DNA of 11,312 bases from OPU3-GD-OMZ sp001901525 (GTDB taxonomy: Bacteria > Pseudomonadota > Gammaproteobacteria > Methylococcales > Methylomonadaceae). Positions 1 through 7,496 of this stretch are shown in pieces. The DNA lies in the NCBI GenBank assembly GCA_963981505.1, contig CAXCEI010000043.1, positions 1 to 11,312 of the forward strand, written 5' to 3'. The notes below the pieces were generated by a model. The model was given only the letters and a program-made list of their open reading frames with translations, was not told the DNA's origin and made no database searches. A program made the translations under genes and the position numbers. How positions within the stretch are numbered: the stretch's first letter is position 1; each line of letters opens with the position of its first letter.

Positions 1-54
1 AGACGGTGCAGACGGTGCAGACGGTGCAGACGGTGCAGACGGTGCAGACGGTGC
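1..54. repeat. 9-bp tandem repeat, at least six perfect copies
   Basis: The unit AGACGGTGC is repeated six times without a mismatch and is cut by the window edge, so the true copy number is unknown. The unit length is a multiple of three, so on the minus strand it reads Ala-Pro-Ser in the exported-protein frame. Changes in copy number would alter the repeat length without shifting the frame. Confidence 0.95.
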
Positions 55-195
55 AAAGCGTGTGGGATAGCCCTTAATATGAAACTGCTGAACCGTCTTT
101 TTATCCCGATAATAACCACTAACATCGGCGCTGACAAAATTAACCTGAGTACAAACAGTTAACAACACGGGCACAATGAATTGAATTAATTTCAT
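1..195 (-). CDS. Exported protein with Ala-Pro-Ser tandem repeat, 5' part only
   Basis: An ATG at 195 opens a frame that stays open for 65 codons to the window edge. The first 23 residues look like a Sec signal peptide: Lys at position 2, a hydrophobic core (IQFIVPVLLTV), and a Val-Ser-Ala site before Asp24. The mature start reads DVSGYYRDKK, and from residue 48 the protein is Ala-Pro-Ser repeated six times, continuing out of the window. The start lies 26 bases after the yicC stop on the same strand, so the two may be cotranscribed. The ribosome binding site is weak (GAG about 10 bases upstream). Ala/Pro/Ser-rich repeats are often flexible linkers in envelope proteins; that role is inferred. 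I do not recognise the family, and whatever follows the repeat is not visible. Confidence 0.6.
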   Translation of the reverse strand, partial: MKLIQFIVPVLLTVCTQVNFVSADVSGYYRDKKTVQQFHIKGYPTRFAPSAPSAPSAPSAPSAPS

Positions 196-221
196 CAAAC
201 TATCTCATATTATCTGGGCTA

Positions 222-1088
222 TCACTCTATATTCTGGACCTGCTCTCTCATTTGTTCTATTAATACTTTAAGCTCAATTGCAATTTGCGTCATTTCCTTA
301 TCGCCTGATTTAGACCCTAAGGTATTTGCCTCACGATTCATTTCCTGCATTAAGAAATCAAGGCGCCGTCCTACCGGTTGGTTTTGATTTAAATTATGCT
401 CAACTTCCTTAAGATGGGTTGTCAATCGGTCTAACTCTTCAGCCACATCTAGCTTATGAGTAATTAACACCATCTCTTGCTCCAGTCGGTCAAGATCAGG
501 ATCAATCGACAACTCTTCAATTCGTCTATTCATTCGTTGACGAATCTGTTCAAGCACCTCCGGAAGGCGTATGAATGCACGGTCAACGAACTGTTGCATT
601 TGTTGAGATCGCTGCTTAAGCAACAATGCCAGTTCAGCGCCTTCTCGAATCCTTAATGCCACAAGGTCTGTTACCGTCTCCGTCACAAGAGCACTGAGAA
701 CTGGAGCTAAATCATCTACCGGTACCTCCTCCTCTACTTGCACACCCGGGAACATTAAAATATCTAATGCCGAAATCAATTGCGGTTTTTTCATCATCCC
801 TTCTATTTCTTCAGTCGCTGAAACTATCGCCTGAACAACATTAGAATTAATATGTACTGTTGAAGTTACCGCTGTTACTTTCTTATAATTCAATACACAT
901 TCAATTTTACCACGGCTTAACGATTGGCCCAGTAACGCACGAATATCAGATTCAGCAAACTTAAAAAGTTCTGGCAATTTTAACGTCACATCACTATAGC
1001 GATGATTAACGGAACGCAATTCACAGTAAATGGTCATCTGCTCGATACGGCTTTCAGCGCTCGCAAAGGCTGTCATACTTTTAATCAT
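222..1088 (-). CDS. yicC: YicC/YloC family endoribonuclease
   Basis: This 288-residue protein has the usual YicC length. It begins MIKSMTAFAS, like the E. coli protein, which supports the start at 1088 over the Met at codon 5. The N-terminal YicC domain covers about residues 1-155 (RSVNHRY at 25-31, SRGKIEC at 58-64). The C-terminal DUF1732 domain has the hallmark GRRLDFLMQEMNREANT at 240-256. Family members are endoribonucleases; E. coli YicC has been linked to decay of the small RNA RyhB. The gene is divergent from rph, as in E. coli. The stop is TGA and the upstream ribosome binding site is poor. Downstream, after 26 bases, lies the Ala-Pro-Ser repeat protein gene. Confidence 0.95.
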   Translation of the reverse strand: MIKSMTAFASAESRIEQMTIYCELRSVNHRYSDVTLKLPELFKFAESDIRALLGQSLSRGKIECVLNYKKVTAVTSTVHINSNVVQAIVSATEEIEGMMKKPQLISALDILMFPGVQVEEEVPVDDLAPVLSALVTETVTDLVALRIREGAELALLLKQRSQQMQQFVDRAFIRLPEVLEQIRQRMNRRIEELSIDPDLDRLEQEMVLITHKLDVAEELDRLTTHLKEVEHNLNQNQPVGRRLDFLMQEMNREANTLGSKSGDKEMTQIAIELKVLIEQMREQVQNIE

Positions 1089-1134
1089 AATAAACCGGGA
1101 AATCTAAAAAAATTAATTCATCTTAACATCCATT

Positions 1135-1140
1135 ATTATA
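1135..1140 (-). promoter_or_regulatory. Candidate -10 box for yicC
   Basis: On the minus strand a perfect TATAAT lies 47 bases upstream of the yicC start. No good -35 box sits 16-18 bases further upstream. The position in the yicC/rph divergent gap supports it, but the surrounding DNA is AT-rich and a chance match is possible. Confidence 0.4.
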
Positions 1141-1204
1141 AAGTACTGTCATCCCAAATAACGACTTAAGCGACAAAAATCTTTACCTTAGCACCTCACT
1201 CAAA

Positions 1205-1233
1205 CCGTCATTGTTTGGCAAATGCGGTATAAT
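1205..1233 (+). promoter_or_regulatory. Candidate promoter of the rph-rdgB-hemW operon
   Basis: A perfect TATAAT is at 1228-1233, 26 bases before the rph start. The hexamer 17 bases upstream (CCGTCA, 1205-1210) matches only three of six -35 positions. The transcript would start near 1240 and carry AAGG at 1249-1252, seven bases before the ATG, as ribosome binding site. Confidence 0.5.
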
Positions 1234-1259
1234 CGTTCAATTTTTAATAAGGCAGACTC

Positions 1260-1973
1260 ATGAGACCCAGTGGACGCACCCCCAACCAACTAAGAGACAT
1301 TAACATTACCTGTGGCTATACCAAACACGCTGAAGGTTCTGTATTAATTGAATTTGGCGAAACGCGTGTCCTTTGTAATGCCAGCGTTGAAAATCGTATT
1401 CCTCGCTTTCTGAAAGGATCTGGACAAGGCTGGGTTACTGCAGAATACGGCATGTTACCCCGCTCAACCCATAGCCGCATGAAACGCGAAGCCGGCATGG
1501 GCAAACAAGGTGGACGCACTCTGGAGATTCAACGCCTTATTGGTCGCTCACTGCGTGCTGCGATGCGTCTCGACTATTTAGGTGAAAAAACCATCACGAT
1601 AGACTGCGATGTCTTGCAAGCCGATGGCGGCACCCGTACGGCTGCAATTACCGGGGGTTTTGTCGCCTTAAACCTTGCAATCAATAAATTACTCGCCGAA
1701 CGGCAAATTAAGAAAAACCCAATCATTGGTCAAATTGCATCGATTTCAGTGGGTATTTTTCAAGGCGTTCCTATCCTTGACCTTGATTACCAAGAAGACA
1801 GCAATGCTGAAACTGACATGAATATCGTGATGAATGATGCCGGTGCATTTATAGAAATTCAAGGTACGGCTGAAGGTCATGCTTTTCGGAAAGAAGAATT
1901 AGATCAAATGACTGCTTTAGCAGAAGCAGGGATCTCCCAGTTATTAACACTTCAAAACGAAGCACTGAGCTAA
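1260..1973 (+). CDS. rph: Ribonuclease PH
   Basis: RNase PH is a phosphate-dependent 3'-to-5' exoribonuclease that trims tRNA 3' ends. The 237-residue length fits the family (238 in E. coli). It starts MRPSGRTPNQLR, the family signature. Phosphate-binding residues known from the family are present: Arg86 in GGRTL, and Thr125-Arg126 in the GGTRTA stretch at 123-128. The acidic active-site segment DLDYQEDSNAETDMN at 174-188 is intact, including Asp180 and Asp186. AAGG seven bases upstream supports the ATG. It heads a plus-strand cluster; rdgB follows after five bases. Unlike the truncated rph of E. coli K-12, this copy appears full length. Confidence 0.98.
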   Translation: MRPSGRTPNQLRDINITCGYTKHAEGSVLIEFGETRVLCNASVENRIPRFLKGSGQGWVTAEYGMLPRSTHSRMKREAGMGKQGGRTLEIQRLIGRSLRAAMRLDYLGEKTITIDCDVLQADGGTRTAAITGGFVALNLAINKLLAERQIKKNPIIGQIASISVGIFQGVPILDLDYQEDSNAETDMNIVMNDAGAFIEIQGTAEGHAFRKEELDQMTALAEAGISQLLTLQNEALS

Positions 1974-1978
1974 ACAGC

Positions 1979-2584
1979 ATGCCAGCCAAAACCCAAGAAA
2001 TTATTTTAGCCAGTGGGAATGTTGGCAAAATTCGTGAAATACAGGCCATATTAAACCAACACGTCATTGTTCCCCAGTCACAATTTAACTTGGCAGAAGT
2101 TGAAGAAACGGGCCAGACATTTATTGAAAATGCCCTCATCAAAGCACGTCATGCAACGACCTTGTGTCAACGCCCCGCTATTGCCGATGACTCAGGACTG
2201 GTTGTTGATGCACTTGAGGGTGCCCCGGGCGTCATTTCCGCACGTTATGCCGGCGAACAAGCAAGCGATGCCGAAAATCTTGCCAAAGTTTTACAGCAAT
2301 TAGGCAACACGCCAGCGGCAAAACGTAGCGCCCGATTTATTTGTGTCATCGCTTTTTTAAAATACCCTGACGACCCTTGTCCCATCATTGCCCAAGGCGT
2401 TTGGGAAGGACAAATCTTATTTGAATCCAAGGGGAAGAATGGCTTTGGTTATGATCCCATCTTTTGGGTTCCTGAAAAAAACTGTAGCTCCGCAGAACTT
2501 AATTCGGCAATCAAAAACAGCTTAAGCCACCGCGGCCAAGCCTTACAACAATTTCAACAACAGCTAAAGCATTCATCTGCTTAA
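1979..2584 (+). CDS. rdgB: RdgB/HAM1 family XTP/dITP pyrophosphatase
   Basis: This 201-residue enzyme hydrolyses non-canonical purine triphosphates (dITP, XTP) to monophosphates and so keeps deaminated purines out of nucleic acids. Visible family motifs are the substrate-binding SGNVGK at 12-17, the catalytic ADDSGL at 69-74, GFGYDP at 155-160 and SHRGQAL at 183-189. The start is five bases after the rph stop and has no clear Shine-Dalgarno sequence, so translational coupling to rph is likely. RdgB next to hemW is a common gammaproteobacterial arrangement. Confidence 0.97.
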   Translation: MPAKTQEIILASGNVGKIREIQAILNQHVIVPQSQFNLAEVEETGQTFIENALIKARHATTLCQRPAIADDSGLVVDALEGAPGVISARYAGEQASDAENLAKVLQQLGNTPAAKRSARFICVIAFLKYPDDPCPIIAQGVWEGQILFESKGKNGFGYDPIFWVPEKNCSSAELNSAIKNSLSHRGQALQQFQQQLKHSSA

Positions 2585-2599
2585 AATTTATTTCCTTAT

Positions 2600-2613
2600 C
2601 GCTGTCAACAGCG
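2600..2613 (+). other. Small hairpin directly before the hemW start
   Basis: CGCTG and CAGCG form a five-base-pair stem around a TCAA loop. It ends three bases before the hemW ATG, where a ribosome binding site would be expected, and no purine-rich site is visible there. It may hold back hemW translation, but it could be chance. Confidence 0.3.
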
Positions 2614-2616
2614 CCC

Positions 2617-3777
2617 ATGAAACCCACTCAACCTCTTCCTTTAAGCCTCTATATACACTTTCCTTGGTGCCTTAAGAAATGCCCTTATTGTGATTTTAAT
2701 TCACATGAGTTTACCGGAGAACTGCCGGAACAAAACTACATCAATGCCTTACTAACAGACCTAGAACAAGATATTAACTTCTTTAAAGAGTCCCGACCGA
2801 TTAAGAGTATTTTCATGGGCGGCGGCACCCCCAGCCTTTTTTCCCCAGACGCTATTCACTCTTTATTAGCAAATATCAAAAAACTAATCCCGGTAAACGC
2901 CACTGCAGAAATTACCCTTGAAGCCAACCCCAGTACTTTTGAAAATCAAAAATTTTCAGAATTTAAGAGCGCCGGTATTAACCGACTCTCTATCGGGATT
3001 CAAAGTTTTAATGATTCATTACTGAAGAACCTAGGTCGCACCCATAATAGCCAAATGGCTATGAATGCCGGAGCAATAGCGCACTCGGCCGGATTTAATA
3101 ATTTTAATCTTGATCTAATGTTTGGTTTACCCGAGGGCTCTCTAAAAACTAGCCTTTACGATATAAAAACAGCCATTTCATTACACCCCAGCCATATTTC
3201 GTTCTACCAATTAACCCTTGAGCCTAATACCTATTTCCATAAGTTTCCCCCAACGCTACCTCCGGATGATGACATCTTTCACACACAAACAATTTGCCAG
3301 CAACATTTAAGTGAATACCAATTTCAGCAATATGAAATATCTGCATACGCACAATTAAACAAACAATGCCAACATAACCTGAATTACTGGACCTTTGGTG
3401 ATTACCTCGGTATTGGTGCCGGTGCTCATGGTAAGATCAGCCAGCAAGCACCCGATACCCTGTACCGTTATTGGAAACTCAAAAATCCACAACACTATCT
3501 TAACGCTGCAGGCAGTGATAAACGCATGGGCAACTGCACGACGGTCGCAACCCCTGAATTACCGTTGGAATATCTCATGAATCAACTGCGCTTAACCCAA
3601 GGCTTTCATCTTTCTGATTATCAAAATAAAACAGGACTGCCAAGCTCATCACTCTACCCGGCATTACAACAATGCATCGACCTGGAATTATTGACCCTGA
3701 ATCAGAATCATGTCCGTTGCACGCCTCAAGGCTGGAATTTTATAGATCGCATCTTAGAACAATTTTTTGTCGATTAA
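2617..3777 (+). CDS. hemW: Radical SAM heme chaperone HemW
   Basis: The protein has 386 residues, in the usual family range. It carries the radical SAM cluster motif CxxxCxxC at Cys18, Cys22 and Cys25, followed by GGGTPS at 68-73, LEANP at 101-105 and RLSIGIQSF at 123-131. HNxxYW at 253-258 and the C-terminal segment near LEYLMNQLRL (318-327) are typical of HemW and separate it from the coproporphyrinogen dehydrogenase HemN. HemW binds heme and is thought to deliver it to membrane respiratory proteins. The start is 32 bases after the rdgB stop; a small hairpin fills the space just before it. Older annotations may call it a HemN-like oxidase. Confidence 0.95.
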   Translation: MKPTQPLPLSLYIHFPWCLKKCPYCDFNSHEFTGELPEQNYINALLTDLEQDINFFKESRPIKSIFMGGGTPSLFSPDAIHSLLANIKKLIPVNATAEITLEANPSTFENQKFSEFKSAGINRLSIGIQSFNDSLLKNLGRTHNSQMAMNAGAIAHSAGFNNFNLDLMFGLPEGSLKTSLYDIKTAISLHPSHISFYQLTLEPNTYFHKFPPTLPPDDDIFHTQTICQQHLSEYQFQQYEISAYAQLNKQCQHNLNYWTFGDYLGIGAGAHGKISQQAPDTLYRYWKLKNPQHYLNAAGSDKRMGNCTTVATPELPLEYLMNQLRLTQGFHLSDYQNKTGLPSSSLYPALQQCIDLELLTLNQNHVRCTPQGWNFIDRILEQFFVD

Positions 3778-3806
3778 AGCGCCCCCCGTTTCACGTTAAC
3801 CCCATG

Positions 3807-3812
3807 TATAAT
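3807..3812 (+). promoter_or_regulatory. Candidate -10 box for pyrE
   Basis: A perfect TATAAT lies 32 bases before the pyrE ATG in the 67-base gap after hemW. The upstream sequence is a run of C residues and gives no recognisable -35 box. No hairpin followed by a T-run is present, so the attenuator that controls pyrE in E. coli is not visible here. Confidence 0.45.
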
Positions 3813-3844
3813 AGCGGCGTAACACTCTAAATCAATTTAAGATT

Positions 3845-4492
3845 ATGCTTGATTTCCAAAAAAACTTTATTACTTACGCCCTGAATGCGCATGTGCTCAA
3901 ATTTGGTGAATTCACTTTAAAATCTGGCCGTAAAAGTCCTTATTTTTTTAATACCGGATTATTTAACACGGGGAAACAACTTGGAAAATTAGGCGAATTC
4001 TATGCCCTAGCCCTACAACAATCAAATTTAAACCCTGATGTTCTTTATGGCCCTGCCTACAAAGGTATTCCTTTGGTCAGCACCACATCGATTGCCTGTA
4101 GCCAACTGCTTAATAAAGACACCCCCTTCACCTTTAACCGTAAAGAAGCCAAAGACCATGGCGAAGGCGGCGCCCTCGTTGGGGCACCCTTACACGGTCA
4201 AATCCTAATTTTAGATGACGTCATAACCGCCGGTACATCCGTCCGTGAGTCTGTTGAAATCATCACCCAAGCAGGCGCAACCCCTTGCGGTGTTTTAATT
4301 GCTTTAGACCGCCAAGAAAAAGGCCCCAATAATCGTTCAGCAATTGCCGAAGTAGAAGAAGAATTCAAAATACCGGTTATTTCTATCATTAATCTAGAAA
4401 CCATTATTAGCTACCTGACTCAGCAACCCCAATTTAAAGATAAATTAGCAATCATCACTGACTATCAAAACAGCTACGGTATAACCTCTTAG
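3845..4492 (+). CDS. pyrE: Orotate phosphoribosyltransferase
   Basis: PyrE joins orotate to PRPP to make orotidine monophosphate, the fifth step of pyrimidine synthesis. The 215-residue length matches the family. Seen in the sequence: the N-terminal FTLKSGRKSPYFFNTG at 23-38, the flexible catalytic loop KEAKDHGEGG at 100-109, and the PRPP-binding motif LILDDVITAGTS at 121-132. It follows hemW after 67 bases and probably has its own -10 box. There is only a weak ribosome binding site before the ATG. Its stop codon overlaps the trmB stop on the opposite strand. Confidence 0.98.
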   Translation: MLDFQKNFITYALNAHVLKFGEFTLKSGRKSPYFFNTGLFNTGKQLGKLGEFYALALQQSNLNPDVLYGPAYKGIPLVSTTSIACSQLLNKDTPFTFNRKEAKDHGEGGALVGAPLHGQILILDDVITAGTSVRESVEIITQAGATPCGVLIALDRQEKGPNNRSAIAEVEEEFKIPVISIINLETIISYLTQQPQFKDKLAIITDYQNSYGITS

Positions 4493-5178
4493 ACTTTACG
4501 AAAAATAAGATCCCAAACACCGTGTCCTAGACGAATACCCCGATTTTCAAATTTTGTTAGTGGCCGATAATCGGGACGCGGACAAAAATCACCACCGGGG
4601 CTTTCATTAAATAAAGTGTTACTTTCTCCGGTAACCGCTAACATAACCTCGGCGTATGCCTGCCAGTCGGTCGCCATATGTAAATAACCACCGGACTGAA
4701 GCTTTTGACTCACTAACGCAATAAAATGACGGTTAACAATACGCCTTTTATGGTGGCGCTTTTTCGGCCATGGATCTGGAAAAAAAAGCTGCACGCCTGA
4801 CAAACTATTATCACTTATTTTTTCCGATAAGATTTCTATTGCATCATGGCAATAGACTCTGACATTATGGGTCTGGGTATTCTCAAGATCCAATAATAAA
4901 TGCCCAACACCCGGTCGGTGAACCTCTATACCAATATAATCTTGCTCCGAATTAACACGTGCCATCTCAGCAAGCGCTTGGCCATTACCAAAACCTATCT
5001 CAACAATCAACGGGGCTTGCCGACCAAAAGTCGACATTGCCTCTAATGGTTTTTCATATGATAATCCATATTTATCCCACCACTGCTCCAATGCAAACTG
5101 TTGCCCCGGTGTGATTCGTCCCTGCCGCCTTATAAAGCTACGGATAGCCGGAGTTTTAATTTTTAATGGATCAAGCAT
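4489..5178 (-). CDS. trmB: tRNA (guanine-N7-)-methyltransferase
   Basis: TrmB methylates guanosine 46 in the variable loop of many tRNAs, using SAM. The protein has 229 residues (239 in E. coli). The SAM-binding motif EIGFGNG is at 60-66. The family signature PDPWPKKRHHKRR is at 134-146, and the C-terminal TKFENRGIRLGHGVWDL spans 208-224. It is the last gene of the minus-strand aroG-thiSG-trmB run, with a 101-base gap after thiSG. The final four bases overlap the pyrE end convergently, and no terminator is visible between them. ThiG next to trmB is a recurring order in gammaproteobacteria. Confidence 0.97.
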   Translation of the reverse strand: MLDPLKIKTPAIRSFIRRQGRITPGQQFALEQWWDKYGLSYEKPLEAMSTFGRQAPLIVEIGFGNGQALAEMARVNSEQDYIGIEVHRPGVGHLLLDLENTQTHNVRVYCHDAIEILSEKISDNSLSGVQLFFPDPWPKKRHHKRRIVNRHFIALVSQKLQSGGYLHMATDWQAYAEVMLAVTGESNTLFNESPGGDFCPRPDYRPLTKFENRGIRLGHGVWDLIFRKV

Positions 5179-5279
5179 TTAGAATTTACACGGGAATCAG
5201 ACAAAAAAACCAGCCGCTTAACGCCGCGACAATAAAACAAAGAATGTGTCGATTAGACAAACTAAACCACCCTTATAAC

Positions 5280-6257
5280 TTACAAAAACAACCCATCAAT
5301 CGGTGACGATGCGGAGGCAAATCGCTTCCGCGGCATCCGTCCTGCTCGATACGCTTCTCTGCCCGCTTCAATCCCTTTTCTCATTGCCGATGCCATTAAA
5401 ATAGGCTCTTGCGCTTCCGCAATGGCCGTATTCATGAGCACGCCAGCACAGCCTAATTCCATCGCAACCGCCGCATCTGAGGCAGTACCAACGCCCGCAT
5501 CGACTAAGATAGGAACGCTGGCATTCTCAACAATGGTCAGAATATTATAAGGATTTCGTATTCCCAATCCGGACCCAATTGGCGCTGCCAATGGCATCAC
5601 TGCGACACAACCAATATCCTCCAATTGCTTTGCAACAATGGGGTCATCATTGGTATAAACCATCACATCAAAACCATCAGCAACCAATATTTTAGCTGCA
5701 TCTAATGTCGCTACTATATCGGGAAAAAGTGTTTTTTCATCGCCTAAAACTTCCAATTTAACCAAACGGTGGCCGTTTAAAAGTTCTCTGGCTAAACGGC
5801 AAGTACGAACGGCATCATCAACCGTATAACACCCTGCCGTATTCGGTAAAATAGTAAATTTATCCGGTGCAATAATATCGAGCAAATTAGCTTCATCAGG
5901 GTTTTGACCAATATTCGTTCGTCGTATAGCAACCGTTACGATCTCTGCACCACTGGCCTCAATCGCCAAGTACGTTTCATTTAAATCTTTATATTTACCT
6001 GTACCGACTAACAGGCGTGAATGAAACGTTTTATCTGCTATGGTGAATGCATCGCTTTGTCCACCGCCAATAGCTTGCACGATTTCTAAACGATCATTAG
6101 CAGTCAAAATCTTACTCACATATTGATCAAAGGGTAAGATTTCCTTATTCAACTCAACAGCTATGCGCTTATTTTCATAACCTAAGTCACTGACGAGCTC
6201 TGCAATACTTGAACCTTCTTTCAGTGCTTTTTTCTCACCATTTACATAAATATCCAT
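5280..6257 (-). CDS. thiSG: Fused sulfur carrier ThiS / thiazole synthase ThiG
   Basis: This 325-residue chain joins two thiamine-thiazole proteins. Residues 1-66 are a ThiS ubiquitin-like fold (MDIYVNGEKK, VELNKEILP) ending in Ala-Ile-Gly-Gly-Gly, the usual ThiS tail. From about 68 the chain continues as ThiG: SRLLVGTGKYKDL at 80-92, RRTNIGQNP at 112-120, the lysine in VKLEV (Lys167) where ThiG forms its Schiff base, DAGVGTASD at 253-261 and PRKRFASASSPIDG at 309-322. There is no stop between the parts, and the only nearby in-frame start-like codon is a GTG at codon 60. TAAAGG, which includes the aroG stop, gives a good ribosome binding site eight bases before the ATG. ThiS-ThiG fusions are known in some proteobacteria. 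A free ThiS end is normally required for sulfur loading, so processing is an open question. Confidence 0.92.
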   Translation of the reverse strand: MDIYVNGEKKALKEGSSIAELVSDLGYENKRIAVELNKEILPFDQYVSKILTANDRLEIVQAIGGGQSDAFTIADKTFHSRLLVGTGKYKDLNETYLAIEASGAEIVTVAIRRTNIGQNPDEANLLDIIAPDKFTILPNTAGCYTVDDAVRTCRLARELLNGHRLVKLEVLGDEKTLFPDIVATLDAAKILVADGFDVMVYTNDDPIVAKQLEDIGCVAVMPLAAPIGSGLGIRNPYNILTIVENASVPILVDAGVGTASDAAVAMELGCAGVLMNTAIAEAQEPILMASAMRKGIEAGREAYRAGRMPRKRFASASSPIDGLFL

Positions 6258-6268
6258 ACGGTTAACCT

Positions 6269-7354
6269 TTAATTCTCATTACTATTTCTACGTTTTATGA
6301 CTGCATCTGCTAATACTTTAAGCAAATCAACCGTGTCTTCCCAACCCAGACAAGCATCCGTGATGCTCTGCCCATACACCAATGGCTGAGCACTGGTGAC
6401 ATCTTGGCGACCGGCAACCAGATGACTTTCAATCATCGCGCCAATAATACGATGATCTCCACCGGCAATCTGGCCGGCAACATCCTCACCCACCAGAAGC
6501 TGACGGTGACACTGTTTCATACTATTGGCATGACTAAAATCTATCATAATATTTGCCATTAATTGTGCGTTCTCTAATACATTTGCTGCTTGGTCCACAC
6601 CCACCGCATCATAATTCGGACCATCGTGACCACCTCTTAAGATCAAATGGGTATCTTCATTACCCATTGTCGAAAAAATAGCTGAATGCCCAGCATGGGT
6701 CAATGATAAGAAATGATGTGGACTCCTTGCACAGCCAATCGCATCAACAGCAATTTTAACCGTACCATCGGTTGCATTCTTAAAACCAACGGCGCAAGAC
6801 AAACCCGATGCTAACTCTCTGTGTACTTGACTCTCAGTCGTTCTGGCGCCAATTGCACCCCAAGAAATTAAATCAGAAACATATTGTGGGGTGATTAAAT
6901 CTAAATATTCAGTCGCTGCTGGCACCCCTAAACTATTAACGTCCACCAACAATTTACGCGCAACACGTAAACCCTTATTGATATTAAAACTGGCATCTAA
7001 GTCAGGATCGTTAATTAACCCCTTCCAGCCCACGGTGGTACGTGGTTTCTCAAAATAAACCCGCATAATGATAATTAACTCGCCCTGAAAGCTCTTTTTA
7101 ATCTGAGTCAAGCGTTCAGCATAGGCCAACGCAGCCTCTGGATCATGAATAGAGCAAGGACCCACAACGACAACCAAACGGTCATCCTCACCACTAAGAA
7201 CGTGGTGAATGTCTTCTCTAGCCTCCAAAACAGTTTTCGCCGCCGACTCTATAATCGGTAATTCACGATGAACCGCATCAGGAACAATGACCTCCTTTGT
7301 TTCACTAATACGAAGATCGTCTGTATTTAGTTTTTTCTCTAAAATATTTACCAT
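6269..7354 (-). CDS. aroG: 3-deoxy-7-phosphoheptulonate synthase, AroF/G/H type
   Basis: This enzyme condenses phosphoenolpyruvate and erythrose 4-phosphate to DAHP, the first step of the shikimate pathway. The 361-residue length and sequence place it in the type I, E. coli-like class. Metal ligands known in E. coli AroG are matched by Cys67 (GPCSIHD), His275 (IDFSHAN), Glu309 (MIESH) and Asp333 (SITDACLGWED). The substrate-binding stretch EKPRTTVGWKGL is at 102-113. Which amino acid inhibits it cannot be settled by eye, so the symbol could equally be aroF or aroH. The ribosome binding site is weak (AAGAA just before the ATG). It leads into thiSG after 11 bases. Confidence 0.95.
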   Translation of the reverse strand: MVNILEKKLNTDDLRISETKEVIVPDAVHRELPIIESAAKTVLEAREDIHHVLSGEDDRLVVVVGPCSIHDPEAALAYAERLTQIKKSFQGELIIIMRVYFEKPRTTVGWKGLINDPDLDASFNINKGLRVARKLLVDVNSLGVPAATEYLDLITPQYVSDLISWGAIGARTTESQVHRELASGLSCAVGFKNATDGTVKIAVDAIGCARSPHHFLSLTHAGHSAIFSTMGNEDTHLILRGGHDGPNYDAVGVDQAANVLENAQLMANIMIDFSHANSMKQCHRQLLVGEDVAGQIAGGDHRIIGAMIESHLVAGRQDVTSAQPLVYGQSITDACLGWEDTVDLLKVLADAVIKRRNSNEN

Positions 7355-7375
7355 TTCTTAACTAATTAAGTCAGC

Positions 7376-7403
7376 GCCATAAAGCTATGTTTAAACTTTT
7401 CAA
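7376..7403 (-). promoter_or_regulatory. Possible promoter of aroG-thiSG-trmB
   Basis: On the minus strand TTGAAA (7398-7403) and TATGGC (7376-7381) are 16 bases apart, giving a start about 15 bases before the aroG ATG. The -10 box matches only three of six positions. No leader peptide rich in aromatic codons or attenuator hairpin is visible in the 7355-7496 stretch. Confidence 0.25.
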
Positions 7404-7496
7404 TTCTACCTTTTTTAGCAATAAATTGTTAGCACTGACCCGTTAAATTTTGTCCTTGTTGTTCTTGAAAGCACACTTAGAAAGTACCTCGACAAA

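Noticed and set aside
1..54. CRISPR-like or origin iteron array
   Set aside because: The 9-bp units have no spacers and are in frame with an exported protein; a coding tandem repeat explains them fully.
5179..5279. Possible terminator between thiSG and trmB, because a run of seven T (minus strand) follows a GC-rich stretch
   Set aside because: The GC-rich part (GCCGC...GCCGC) is a direct repeat and not an inverted one, so no stable stem forms.
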